Origin: Clostridiaceae bacterium
Lineage (GTDB): Bacteria; Bacillota; Clostridia; Saccharofermentanales; DTU023
Assembly (NCBI GenBank): GCA_012518795.1
Contig: JAAYRL010000050.1
Location: 1 to 64,000 of the forward strand
DNA: 64,000 nt
Direction of reading: 5' to 3'
Part shown: positions 24,304 through 32,862 of the stretch, piece by piece
How the letters are laid out: each line of letters starts with the position of its first letter
Numbering within the stretch: the first letter of the stretch is position 1
Position numbers and translations under genes: made by a program
The notes under the pieces: model-generated
Seen by the model: the letters and a program-made list of their open reading frames with translations, nothing else
What the model was told of the DNA's origin: nothing
The model's database searches: none

Positions 24304-25296
24304 CTAAATGACTGTGAGAGCAGGAGTGTCTGCTTTGGCATCTAACAGTTCTTTCATTTCATCATCTAATTTGAGTAAGCTGATTGAGAATCCGGCCATT
24401 TCGATTGAAGTCATGTATTCACCGACAAAACTCTTATAAATCTTAACATCTTTTGCTTCCAATACATCTGCAACATGATTCATAATAATATATAGTTCCA
24501 TCAAAGGAGTTCCGCCTGAACCGTTAATCATTACAGCAACTTCGCTTCCCGTATAATCTAAATCTGCCAAGATTTTTTCTAATAAATGATCAACAATTTC
24601 ATTGACCGGCGTAACGGTTTCACGATGTGTGCCCGGTTCACCGTGGATCCCGATACCGATTTCCATTTCATCTTCAGCCAGTTCAAACCCCGGTTTGCCA
24701 TTTGCCGGTACTGTACATGGAGTAATCGCAACACCCATGGATCTCACTTGGTCACAAACTTTTTGAGCTGTTGCTTGAACATCATCGAGTGAAGCACCGG
24801 TTTCGGCTTTAGCACCTGCGATTTTATGCACAAAAACTGTTCCTGCGATACCACGTCTGCCTACAGTCCATGTACTGTCTTCAACAGCTACATCATCTTC
24901 AACAATAACTTGTTTCACATTAATGCCTTCACCTTGAGCCATGTCACTTGCCATTTCGAAGTTCATAACGTCACCGGTATAGTTTTTAATTACCAAGAGA
25001 ACACCTTCATCTGTGGCAACTTCTTTAATAGCTTCATAAACAGCATCAGGAGTTGGTGAGGTGAATACTGCACCCGGTACAGCTGCATCAAGCATGCCGT
25101 ATCCGACAAACCCTGCATGTGCCGGTTCGTGACCGCTACCGCCACCACTGACTAATGCAACTTTACCTTCTTTTGCATCTTTGCGAACCAAAACATGGCT
25201 GTCATCAAGTTTTCTCAGATATTGAGGATACGCTTTAACGAGACCTGCTATCATTTCATTTTCAACATTTTCTACATCATTGATAAATTTTTTCAT
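24304..25296 (-). CDS. dhaK: Dihydroxyacetone kinase substrate subunit DhaK
   Basis: A 330-residue subunit that binds dihydroxyacetone covalently through a His. The motif with that His is GIGIHGEPG, and GGGSGHEPAHAGFVG forms part of the pocket near the N-terminus. The product is dihydroxyacetone phosphate, which enters glycolysis and, in this genome, could also feed the glycerol-1-phosphate dehydrogenase at 31384. A GGAGG site precedes the ATG. An AT-rich region with dyads lies upstream. Confidence 0.92.
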   Translation of the reverse strand: MKKFINDVENVENEMIAGLVKAYPQYLRKLDDSHVLVRKDAKEGKVALVSGGGSGHEPAHAGFVGYGMLDAAVPGAVFTSPTPDAVYEAIKEVATDEGVLLVIKNYTGDVMNFEMASDMAQGEGINVKQVIVEDDVAVEDSTWTVGRRGIAGTVFVHKIAGAKAETGASLDDVQATAQKVCDQVRSMGVAITPCTVPANGKPGFELAEDEMEIGIGIHGEPGTHRETVTPVNEIVDHLLEKILADLDYTGSEVAVMINGSGGTPLMELYIIMNHVADVLEAKDVKIYKSFVGEYMTSIEMAGFSISLLKLDDEMKELLDAKADTPALTVI

Positions 25297-25498
25297 TGCT
25301 TGCCTCCTGCAATTTTATAATTTTGTCATGTTTAATGGGATTCAATTTAGCTATTTGATAAATAATCTTGCTACTGCCGACAATTAAATCAAGAATAAAG
25401 ATTCACTTTCTAATTAAGATAATAATTTAAAAAAGTTGATTGTCGCTTCTGTTTTAATCAATAAAACTGAAAATAACCTCCTTTTTACCGGAAATAAT

Positions 25499-25530
25499 CA
25501 TTGATATTTCTAAAACAAAAATTATCAATG
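25499..25530. promoter_or_regulatory. Inverted repeat upstream of dhaK
   Basis: CATTGATA and TATCAATG are perfect 8-base arms separated by 16 bases. It may be an operator for the dha genes or an mRNA leader hairpin. Confidence 0.45.
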
Positions 25531-25771
25531 AAAAAGTTTGCTGACTGCTTATTGTTAAAAAATAATAAATTATTACTTCCTTAGTATATCACAATTCAAC
25601 AAAATATTAGTGTAAGATATAGGTTTTTCATGATGAATATCTAACTGATTTTTTGCATGATGCTTTTTATTTATTGATGCCTATGAAACAATCCACGATA
25701 GATATGACATTTATGCTTTATCTCTAAATAGTTTTTGGGAACTGTAAATATAATAATTATATTAGCAAAAA

Positions 25772-25793
25772 TCTCCGTAAAGGTTTACGGAGA
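25772..25793. promoter_or_regulatory. Palindromic operator-like site before the dehydrogenase gene
   Basis: TCTCCGTAAA and TTTACGGAGA are perfect 10-base arms around GG. There is no T-run, and the tight spacer suits a dimeric repressor better than a terminator. Confidence 0.6.
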
Positions 25794-25870
25794 AACATGT
25801 TCTTGTTAAGATAGTCGATATGATGAGAAATCATCAAATACAAGCATAAATGAATTATCAGGAGGAAATT

Positions 25871-26611
25871 ATGACAAAATTTGCAATCGTAACAGGTGGT
25901 TCCAGAGGTTTAGGCAGAGCAATGGTTCTTCGTCTCGGTGAAATGGGTTATAACGTTGTTATGAACTATGTCAGCGATACGAGCAAAAAAGAGTGTGAAA
26001 AGAATTTAGCAGATTTACGTGAGATGGGCGTAGACGGTTTGTATGTACAAGCAGATGCATCTGATTATGACCAATGTAAAAAAGTTGTAGATGCAGCTGT
26101 TGAGAAATTTGGCAATAAAATTGATGTTTTAATTAATAATGCCGGCGTTTCCAATAATGCTCCATTCTATCAACAAGATCATAGTGATTATGAATGGTTA
26201 ATTGGTGTTAACCTATTCTCAATGATGCACATGACAAGATTGGTTTTACCTTATATGGTAGAGGCAGAAGCAGGTAATATAATCAACATTTCATCTATCG
26301 GTGGTTTGATGGGTGTTATCAATCAAGCAGACTATTGTGCATCTAAATCTGCTGCTATCGGATTTACACGTGCTTTAGCTTTGGAGTATGCAGGCAAAAA
26401 TATTCGTGTAAATGCTATTTGCCCGGGCATGATTGATACAGATATTTTAAAAGGTGTAAATCAAGATGAATTAAATGCATTAGCCGCAACAGTACCTCTA
26501 GGGAAAATCGGTGATCCGAAATGTGTTGCTGATGCAATGGAATATTTAATTATTAATGATTACACAACCGGTACTTATTTAACTCCGAATGGTGGTATTC
26601 ATATGCCATAA
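25871..26611 (+). CDS. Short-chain dehydrogenase (acetoacetyl-CoA/3-oxoacyl reductase type)
   Basis: A 246-residue Rossmann-fold SDR. The cofactor motif is TGGSRGLGRA, the active-site Ser is in INISSIGG and the Tyr/Lys pair in YCASKSA. The segment after the catalytic Tyr (RVNAICPGMIDTDIL) is typical of FabG/PhaB-like reductases. It stands alone, not with fatty-acid genes, so an acetoacetyl-CoA or sugar-type substrate is as likely as an ACP-bound one. The ATG at 25871 follows GGAGG; an upstream in-frame ATG overlaps that site. A strong terminator follows. Confidence 0.82.
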   Translation: MTKFAIVTGGSRGLGRAMVLRLGEMGYNVVMNYVSDTSKKECEKNLADLREMGVDGLYVQADASDYDQCKKVVDAAVEKFGNKIDVLINNAGVSNNAPFYQQDHSDYEWLIGVNLFSMMHMTRLVLPYMVEAEAGNIINISSIGGLMGVINQADYCASKSAAIGFTRALALEYAGKNIRVNAICPGMIDTDILKGVNQDELNALAATVPLGKIGDPKCVADAMEYLIINDYTTGTYLTPNGGIHMP

Positions 26612-26635
26612 TTCTTATTGTTGAATTATCTTTTT

Positions 26636-26690
26636 AAGAGAGATTAATTTTGGTGAAGTTTTACTGAAGTTAATCTCTCTTTTATTTTAA
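26636..26690 (+). terminator. Rho-independent terminator after the dehydrogenase
   Basis: AAGAGAGATTAA (26636-26647) and TTAATCTCTCTT (26670-26681) form a 12-bp stem followed by a T-rich tail. Confidence 0.9.
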
Positions 26691-27011
26691 TGCAAAAACT
26701 ATAATTGAATAAATTCTGGGTAAAACGATTTCACGTAACTATGTAATTTGTCTGAATCTAACTTTGTAATTAAATAATAAACAATAACGATTTTGATAAA
26801 ATAGCCATGATCTAAGTTGTAAGTTCAATTATTATTATGTAAAATATACATTATATATTTTGTTTAATAATAAGAGATGATTTTATGTATTTGTTAATTG
26901 GAGAATGAATCACAAATGGAAATGAATTTAATTTTAAGTTTCATTTCTTGTTTTTTGTTAAAAGAAAAAATAAGAAATGCCTGTGATTACGGATTTTGAA
27001 AGGAGCGTATC
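26691..27011. other. AT-rich leader of the polyphosphate kinase gene
   Basis: No gene is seen. An 8-bp inverted repeat (GAAATGAA 26919-26926, TTCATTTC 26940-26947) followed by a T-rich tract lies 60 bases before the start codon and could act as a leader terminator. Confidence 0.4.
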
Positions 27012-27878
27012 ATGGAACCGGTCTATAAGATGAAAAAGTCAGCATATGAAAAAAAATTGAGAGAGTTACAGATTGAATTGGTTAAACTTCAAGAATGGGT
27101 TAAAGCAAAAGGTTTACGGATAGTAGTTATTTTCGAAGGACGTGATGCCGCCGGTAAAGGTGGTGCGATTAAAAGAATTACTGAAACGCTCAATCCTCGT
27201 ATCTGCAGGGTTGTAGCTCTTGGTGTCCCAACCGAAAGAGAAGAAAGTCAATGGTATTTCCAACGTTATGTAGCTCATCTTCCTGCTGCTGGAGAAATTG
27301 TTTTATTCGACCGCAGTTGGTACAATCGTGCAGGTGTAGACAAAGTTATGGGATTCTGTACCGAAGAACAATATGATGATTTTTTACGGAGTTGCCCATC
27401 TTTTGAAACCATGTTAATTCGTTCAGGATTAATATTGATTAAATATTGGTTCTCAGTCAGTGATGAAGAACAAGAGCGTCGTTTCCAAGATAGGATAAAT
27501 GATCCTGCGAGACGCTGGAAAATAAGTAAAATGGATCTTGAATCCCGCAAACGTTGGCTAGATTATTCAAAAGCCAAAGATACAATGTTTGCCTACACTG
27601 ATACGAAAATATCACCTTGGTATGTTGTGCATTCCGATATCAAACGACACGCTCGTATTAACTGCATATCTCATTTATTATCAATGATTCCGTATGAAGA
27701 GATTGAGCATCCTGTGATCGAGTTGCCACCGATAGAAGAATACAGAGGATATATTAGACCGCCTCTGACGGAACAGACATTTGTACCCGATGTAGCATTA
27801 GAGATGGCAAAAGCTCAAGGAAAACCGACAACTGAAGAAAATGATTTAGATTTGAATGGTGATGATATGATCGAATAA
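27012..27878 (+). CDS. ppk2: Polyphosphate kinase 2
   Basis: A 288-residue PPK2, which uses polyphosphate to phosphorylate nucleotides (usually GDP or ADP) or runs in reverse. The P-loop is EGRDAAGKGGAIKR, Walker B is VLFDRSWYNRAGV, and the lid region has RINDPARRWKISKMD. Single-domain length fits class I. A run of charged residues follows the catalytic domain at the C-terminus. AAAGGAG precedes the ATG. No polyphosphate-related neighbour is present. Short tandem repeats follow the gene. Confidence 0.92.
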   Translation: MEPVYKMKKSAYEKKLRELQIELVKLQEWVKAKGLRIVVIFEGRDAAGKGGAIKRITETLNPRICRVVALGVPTEREESQWYFQRYVAHLPAAGEIVLFDRSWYNRAGVDKVMGFCTEEQYDDFLRSCPSFETMLIRSGLILIKYWFSVSDEEQERRFQDRINDPARRWKISKMDLESRKRWLDYSKAKDTMFAYTDTKISPWYVVHSDIKRHARINCISHLLSMIPYEEIEHPVIELPPIEEYRGYIRPPLTEQTFVPDVALEMAKAQGKPTTEENDLDLNGDDMIE

Positions 27879-27892
27879 TCAAAATTGAATGA

Positions 27893-27947
27893 TTAAACAG
27901 ATCAAACAGATCAAATAGAATACATAAACAGATCAAATAGAATACAG
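27893..27947 (+). repeat. 22-bp and 9-bp tandem repeats after ppk2
   Basis: AAACAGATC occurs twice in a row from 27894, and the 22-base unit beginning AAACAGATCAAATAGAAT repeats at 27904 and 27926. Confidence 0.8.
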
Positions 27948-27984
27948 AGGAATGGCAAAGTTGAATAGTTTCAAAGGCATTATT

Positions 27985-28045
27985 GCTTAGAAAATTATTT
28001 AGAATTTTAGAATCATTTAGAAGATTATTTAGATAGAAGATTATT
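27985..28045. repeat. Degenerate repeat at the 3' end of the histidine kinase gene
   Basis: AGATTATTTAGA-type units recur through 28045. The kinase stop codon (28041-28043 on the minus strand) lies inside the last unit. Confidence 0.7.
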
Positions 28046-29534
28046 TAGAGGCAGTTTCGATTACAAAGAGACTGCCTTTTCCGACTAAACTTTCTACACT
28101 AATAACTAAACCATGTCGTTTTGCTATTTCATGAGCAATTGCTAAACCGAGACCACTGCCTTCTTTATTATCATCCGCAGTTTGTTTATGAAATCTTTCA
28201 AAAATATAAGGTAAATCTTCTGCCGGAATTCCTGATCCGTGATCTTGGATCTTAATTGACAATTTGTTATCTGTGCTTTTCAAAAACAAATTAATCGTCT
28301 CATTTTTCGGAGAAAACTTAATTGCATTATCCAAAATGATGACAATCATCTGACGTAATCTTGCATAATCACCCAAAATGTTGAAATTAGAACCGTGTTG
28401 TTCATAATTAAGCTTAATGTTTTTTCCGGCAGCAAGAGCTTGCATTCCTTGGAGAGCATCCTGACAAATTTCGTGCAAATCAGTGTTTTCAAATTGGATT
28501 GAAAAATCGGGATCTTGCAAGCGGGACAATTCCAGAAGATCGGAAACTAATCTTTCGAGGTATTTACTTTCGTTGATCATCTGCTGATAATATTCATCAA
28601 CGGTTTCATCTTCTGTGATTACTCCATCGGCAAGAGCCTCCAAAGAAGCTCGCATGACTGTAATTGGAGTTCGTAGTTCGTGAGAGATGCTCGCTAAAAA
28701 GTTCTGACGTCTTTGTTCTGCTTCGATTTTATTTTGATTGGCAATGTGTAAATCGGACGCCATCTGATCGAATGATGCTGCAAGATCACCGATTTCATCA
28801 TTGCGATTAATCTCACTTTTTTGCTGATAATTTCCCTTGCCGATTTGGTCAGCAGATTTTGCCAATTTACGCAAAGGATCACTTAAGCGTTTAGAAAAAA
28901 TTGCTGCTAAAATGAAAGCAATCAAAAGAGCAATTGGCATGCTAATCAGCAGTATTTCTAAAGTTTGTTTGCTGGTATTGCTAATTATTTGGATTGGTTC
29001 ATGAAGCAGAACAGCACCTTTGATTGTGCCATCACTAATTACAATCGGAACTGATATAGTCATGGTTCGACTTCCGAGGAATGAACTCAAATCTTCGCCA
29101 TAAGCATTTTCTCCATTGAGTGCTTGTTCAATTAATAGATCGGAACCTTCCGGCAGATCGTTGAGATTTAGTTCGGATTGTTTGTTGCCACGGGTAATTA
29201 ACGACATTTCCTGATCAACCAACCAATAATCGCCTTGAATCAAATTATCGAGAATATTCATGTACATTCCAAGCCTGTTGCCTATTCCGCCCGTTTTATA
29301 TTTACCTCTTGTCTGAGTATTTTGTTGATTAGATGGAATTGAACTGTTATTTTCAAAAACTATTTGAGCGACAATATTGGAGATTCTATGGGCGCGTTCG
29401 GTTAATTCAGCTTTATGATGTTCCAAATTATAATGTGAGAAAAAAACAAAAAACAACAAACTGATTACAATCGATAGTGTTAATAAAGCTATCGAGAAAT
29501 ACAACATTAAACGTCCGCGAATTTTAATTTTCAT
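28041..29534 (-). CDS. Sensor histidine kinase
   Basis: A 497-residue membrane kinase. Two helices (about 10-30 and 195-215) bracket an extracellular sensor of some 160 residues. A HAMP domain follows (SDPLRKLAKSADQIGKGNY), then the phosphoacceptor box SISHELRTPITVMRASLEAL and the ATPase boxes DHGSGIP and GSGLGLAI. It overlaps the response-regulator gene by 11 bases. The stimulus is unknown. The divergent secreted-protein gene is a possible target. Confidence 0.9.
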   Translation of the reverse strand: MKIKIRGRLMLYFSIALLTLSIVISLLFFVFFSHYNLEHHKAELTERAHRISNIVAQIVFENNSSIPSNQQNTQTRGKYKTGGIGNRLGMYMNILDNLIQGDYWLVDQEMSLITRGNKQSELNLNDLPEGSDLLIEQALNGENAYGEDLSSFLGSRTMTISVPIVISDGTIKGAVLLHEPIQIISNTSKQTLEILLISMPIALLIAFILAAIFSKRLSDPLRKLAKSADQIGKGNYQQKSEINRNDEIGDLAASFDQMASDLHIANQNKIEAEQRRQNFLASISHELRTPITVMRASLEALADGVITEDETVDEYYQQMINESKYLERLVSDLLELSRLQDPDFSIQFENTDLHEICQDALQGMQALAAGKNIKLNYEQHGSNFNILGDYARLRQMIVIILDNAIKFSPKNETINLFLKSTDNKLSIKIQDHGSGIPAEDLPYIFERFHKQTADDNKEGSGLGLAIAHEIAKRHGLVISVESLVGKGSLFVIETASK

Positions 29535-30231
29535 TTATTTTTCCTTCGAATTTATAACCTACACCCCAGATGGTTTTAATTTCCCAATTCGGATGCGACA
29601 CCCGATCAAGCTTTGCCCGCAAGCGCTTGATATGAGAATCAACAGTACGTGAATCACCTTCATAATCAAAACCCCAAATACTATTTAACAAATTATCTCT
29701 GGTAAATACTTTTGAACTTTGAGCGAGTAGGGTCCAAAGTATTTCAAATTCTTTTTTTGTCAGAACGATTTCTTGATCTGAAATTATAGCTTGATAAGAA
29801 TCCAGATTCAAAGTGAGATTATCATATGTCATAATTTTGACGGGGACGTCATTTCCATTTGATATATGCGGATCAAGCCTGCGTAAAATCGCACGTACTC
29901 TTGCCATGACTTCACCGGGCGAAAATGGTTTAACAATATAATCATCTGCACCGATATCCAGTCCCATAATTCGCTCGAAATCTTCACCACGTGCTGTGAT
30001 CATGATAATCGGCACCTGACTTTTTTCGCGAATTTTACGACAAAGAGAGAAACCATCCACTCCGGGCATCATCACGTCAAGTAAAATAATATCAAAATCT
30101 TCTGTTTCAAAAGCAGCCAGTGCTGTCAGCCCGTCGTAAGCTTTGGTAACAGAAAACCCTTCTTTTTTTGCATAAGCTTCCAAAACTGATACAATCTGGC
30201 GCTTATCATCCGCGATTAACATCTTAGTCAT
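29524..30231 (-). CDS. OmpR-family response regulator
   Basis: A 235-residue regulator with a receiver domain (acidic pair DD near residue 9, phosphorylated Asp in DIILLDVMMPG, Lys in IVKPF) and a winged-helix DNA-binding domain (TRDNLLNSIWGFDYEGDSRTVDSHIKRLRAKL). It pairs with the histidine kinase downstream. GGAG lies 8 bases before the ATG. A 28-bp repeat lies just upstream. Confidence 0.92.
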   Translation of the reverse strand: MTKMLIADDKRQIVSVLEAYAKKEGFSVTKAYDGLTALAAFETEDFDIILLDVMMPGVDGFSLCRKIREKSQVPIIMITARGEDFERIMGLDIGADDYIVKPFSPGEVMARVRAILRRLDPHISNGNDVPVKIMTYDNLTLNLDSYQAIISDQEIVLTKKEFEILWTLLAQSSKVFTRDNLLNSIWGFDYEGDSRTVDSHIKRLRAKLDRVSHPNWEIKTIWGVGYKFEGKINEN

Positions 30232-30246
30232 ATATATACTCCATAA

Positions 30247-30302
30247 TATGTATTAAATCTGCATATGTAATAAATATGTATTAAATCTGCATATGTAATA
30301 AA
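30247..30302. repeat. 28-bp direct repeat upstream of the response regulator
   Basis: The unit beginning TATGTATTAAATCTGC occurs at 30247 and 30275. It lies in the 5' leader of the two-component genes and could hold a regulator site. Confidence 0.8.
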
Positions 30303-30639
30303 TCTGCGAAATATGTTTATAAAAATCTAAGCGTTTAAAATATTTCAATGGTTGTCTGATTTAATTAATTATTTATATCTAAATTAATATTAATCCAAAT
30401 AAATCTATTTCAGAATAGGCAAAATATGTGTCAAAAGTATGTCAAAAATTGTTTTGTTGATAAACAATTTAATGTTTAAAGCTGCGAAAAGGCTGAAATG
30501 AAAGGATTTTGTATCCCATCGATCCGAGGAAAACTAATTTTGAAAAAGTTTTTAAAAAACATAAAATCGACACAAATTCTGATTATGATAATGACAATCA
30601 AGTTGAACAGAACAAATTAAATTGATAGGAGAGAATATC
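30303..30639. other. Divergent intergenic region between regulator and secreted protein
   Basis: AT-rich, with no promoter I can name with confidence. A frame from an ATG at 30498 to a stop at 30618 would give a 40-residue very basic peptide (MKGFCIPSIRGKLILKKF at its start) but its ribosome site is weak. A second overlapping frame is also open, so coding is uncertain. Confidence 0.35.
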
Positions 30640-31185
30640 ATGAAACGTTTTAAATCAATAACTTTAACATTAGCCTTGGTATTAGGCTTGACATTGGGTT
30701 CAGTAACGGCATTTGCAAAAGGAAATGACGAATCGAACCAAGGACAAGGTAGAGGCAAAAGACAAGCACAGGAGCAAAGTGTACAGGGACAGGATCGCGG
30801 CCAAGGCATGAAAGAACAGGGACAGGGTCGTGGCCAAGGTATGAAAGGTCAAGGACAAGGAATAGGTCAAGGCCAAGGGCAAGGATCGAAAACGGTAGAA
30901 TTAGTCGCGGAAATAACCGACCGCAGCATTGAAGAATTGTTACAAGAACGTCGTGCAAACGGCAAAACTCTTAGAGAGATTGCAAATGAAGCAGGTGTAG
31001 GTCTTGGTTTGAGAATGGGTAACAATGGCTACGGTAACGGCTTACGTGATGGCAGCGGTAGAGGAAACAACGGTAACGGCTTGCGTGACGGCAGCGGTAG
31101 AGAAAACCGGGGCAACGGCTTGCGCGACGGCAGTGGTAGAGGAAACCGGGGTAACGGCTTGTGCGACGGATCCTGCATAGAATAG
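30640..31185 (+). CDS. Secreted Gln/Gly/Arg- and Asn/Gly-rich repeat protein
   Basis: A 181-residue exported protein. The ATG at 30640 follows AGGAG and opens on a signal peptide ending VTAFAKG. Then come Gln-Gly-Arg/Lys repeats (about residues 25-85), a short folded-looking stretch (ITDRSIEELLQERRANGKTLREIANEAGV) similar to one in DUF2680-type secreted proteins, and four 13-residue repeats of GNGLRDGSGRGN type. The last repeat ends GLCDGSCIE with two Cys. Low complexity suggests a wall- or matrix-associated role. It is divergent from a two-component system that may control it. Confidence 0.7.
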   Translation: MKRFKSITLTLALVLGLTLGSVTAFAKGNDESNQGQGRGKRQAQEQSVQGQDRGQGMKEQGQGRGQGMKGQGQGIGQGQGQGSKTVELVAEITDRSIEELLQERRANGKTLREIANEAGVGLGLRMGNNGYGNGLRDGSGRGNNGNGLRDGSGRENRGNGLRDGSGRGNRGNGLCDGSCIE

Positions 31186-31225
31186 ATTATTTAGATATAA
31201 ATATTCTGTTAATTTAACTACTCTC

Positions 31226-31260
31226 AAAAAGTCTAGTGAGAATTTCTCGCCAGACTTTTT
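31226..31260. terminator. Bidirectional terminator hairpin
   Basis: AAAAAGTCT (31226-31234) and AGACTTTTT (31252-31260) pair around GAG/CTC inner pairs, giving a T-run on either strand. Confidence 0.85.
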
Positions 31261-31383
31261 GCATTAGAGGATAATTTGTCTGCTTTTCAGTGTTTAGAAT
31301 TTAAGATAAGATAGTAAATCAAAGAGTATATCAATGTTTAAGAAATTATTTTAACAGTTATAAACAAAAGATAGTGGTGAAAA

Positions 31384-32781
31384 ATGCGAATTTTATCTGA
31401 AATGAGATTGACAGAATTGATCAGTCCGCAGGGTTTTGATTGTGATTGCGGTAAACATCATGTAATGGCAATCCGCCATGTAAAAATCGGTGAGCGAGTA
31501 ATTGAGTTTTTGCCGGAAATATTACAGGATTTGGCCATCAATAAACCTTTGTTTGTAGCCGACCAAAATACTTATCAAGCAGCTTGGCAATATATTGAGC
31601 CTGTTTTATGTGAAGAAAAAATTAATTATGAAAAGTTTATTTTTCAAGAGGAACATTTGGAGCCGAATGAATATGCTGTAGGCAGCTTGACGATGGCTTA
31701 TGACCGCAGTTGTGACGGAATAGTAGTTATCGGTTCCGGTGTTTTGAATGATATCGGAAAAGTTTTTGCTCATGCTGCAAAATTACCGCAAGTAGTAATA
31801 GCGACAGCTGCTTCAATGGACGGTTATGGTTCAAATAATGCATCTATGATTCAGAACGGTTTAAAAGTTTCTCTGTATAATGCCTGTCCTCAAGCAATAA
31901 TTGCCGATACTCGGATTTTGGCTGAAGAGCCGATGCATATGCTGCAAGCCGGACTAGGTGATATGTTGGCAAAATATGTTTCAATCTGTGAATGGCGAAT
32001 CAGCCATTTGATTACCGGCGAATATTATTGTGAAAACATAGCAAATTTGGTTCGTTCCACATTAAAGAAAATAATAGATTCGGCTGATGGCTTGTTATAT
32101 CGTAAGCAAAATGAGCAGGAGAAAATAGCTGAGCAGGATCGGTTGAAATACTATCAAGCAATCGAAAATATTTTTGAAGGGTTATTAATCACAGGCTTAG
32201 CGATGGGCTTTGCTGAGATGTCCAGACCGGCTTCCGGCTTAGAACATTATTTTTCACATGTATGGGAAATGATGTCATTGCAACGCGGTGAAATTCCACA
32301 ACTGCATGGTTTACAAGTTGCAGTAGGCACATTATTATCAGTTGAAATATGGCAGAAATTACACACTTATGCGGCATCATCTGAAGATGCAATAACGAAA
32401 GCCGGGCAATTTATTGATTCTTTTGATTCAGTTCAATGGGAAAATATGGTACAAAGAATTTACGGTAATAAGACAGCAAAACAAATAATAGCTACGGCAA
32501 ATGCCGAAGGTCGCAATAATAAATTAAAACATGCGGAACGCCTATCTATTATTAAAGAAAAATGGCATGAAATTATTAATATTGTTGAATCTGAATTACC
32601 AAGTTACGAAGATTTAATTTCCCTAATGCGTAAATTTAATTTGCCTTTAAGCCCCCAAGAAATCGGATATTCAGAGCAAGACAAACGAGATGCCCTGATC
32701 GGGTCACGCGAAGTAAGGAATAAGTATGTTACAAGTTCACTTTTATGGGATTTAGGATTACTGTATGAATGGGAGATATGA
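31384..32781 (+). CDS. araM: sn-Glycerol-1-phosphate dehydrogenase (AraM/EgsA type)
   Basis: A 465-residue member of the iron-containing alcohol dehydrogenase superfamily. It reduces dihydroxyacetone phosphate to sn-glycerol-1-phosphate with NAD(P)H. Family motifs are VVIGSGVLNDIGKV (nucleotide loop), TAASMDGYGSNNASM, and metal ligands in GLGDMLAKY, GLEHYFSH and LHGLQVAVG. In archaea the product makes lipid backbones; in bacteria such as Bacillus it leads to heptaprenylglyceryl lipids or has less clear roles. A HAD phosphatase gene follows after about 80 bases, hinting that the product is dephosphorylated here. Confidence 0.88.
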   Translation: MRILSEMRLTELISPQGFDCDCGKHHVMAIRHVKIGERVIEFLPEILQDLAINKPLFVADQNTYQAAWQYIEPVLCEEKINYEKFIFQEEHLEPNEYAVGSLTMAYDRSCDGIVVIGSGVLNDIGKVFAHAAKLPQVVIATAASMDGYGSNNASMIQNGLKVSLYNACPQAIIADTRILAEEPMHMLQAGLGDMLAKYVSICEWRISHLITGEYYCENIANLVRSTLKKIIDSADGLLYRKQNEQEKIAEQDRLKYYQAIENIFEGLLITGLAMGFAEMSRPASGLEHYFSHVWEMMSLQRGEIPQLHGLQVAVGTLLSVEIWQKLHTYAASSEDAITKAGQFIDSFDSVQWENMVQRIYGNKTAKQIIATANAEGRNNKLKHAERLSIIKEKWHEIINIVESELPSYEDLISLMRKFNLPLSPQEIGYSEQDKRDALIGSREVRNKYVTSSLLWDLGLLYEWEI

Positions 32782-32862
32782 GCATATTGAATTTATGAAA
32801 AAGATATTAATTTGAGTTGTTTGTAAAAATAGAAGATATTAAGGAATGAAAAGGATTGAAAG

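Larger units (their letters stand above)
25297..25870. other. Divergent intergenic region between dhaK and the dehydrogenase
   Basis: No gene is seen in about 570 AT-rich bases. It contains a dyad at 25499-25530 on the dha side and a strong palindrome at 25772-25793 on the dehydrogenase side. Confidence 0.5.

Noticed and set aside
26919-26960. Riboswitch upstream of ppk2
   Set aside because: There is only one short hairpin with a T-rich tail and no known aptamer motif.
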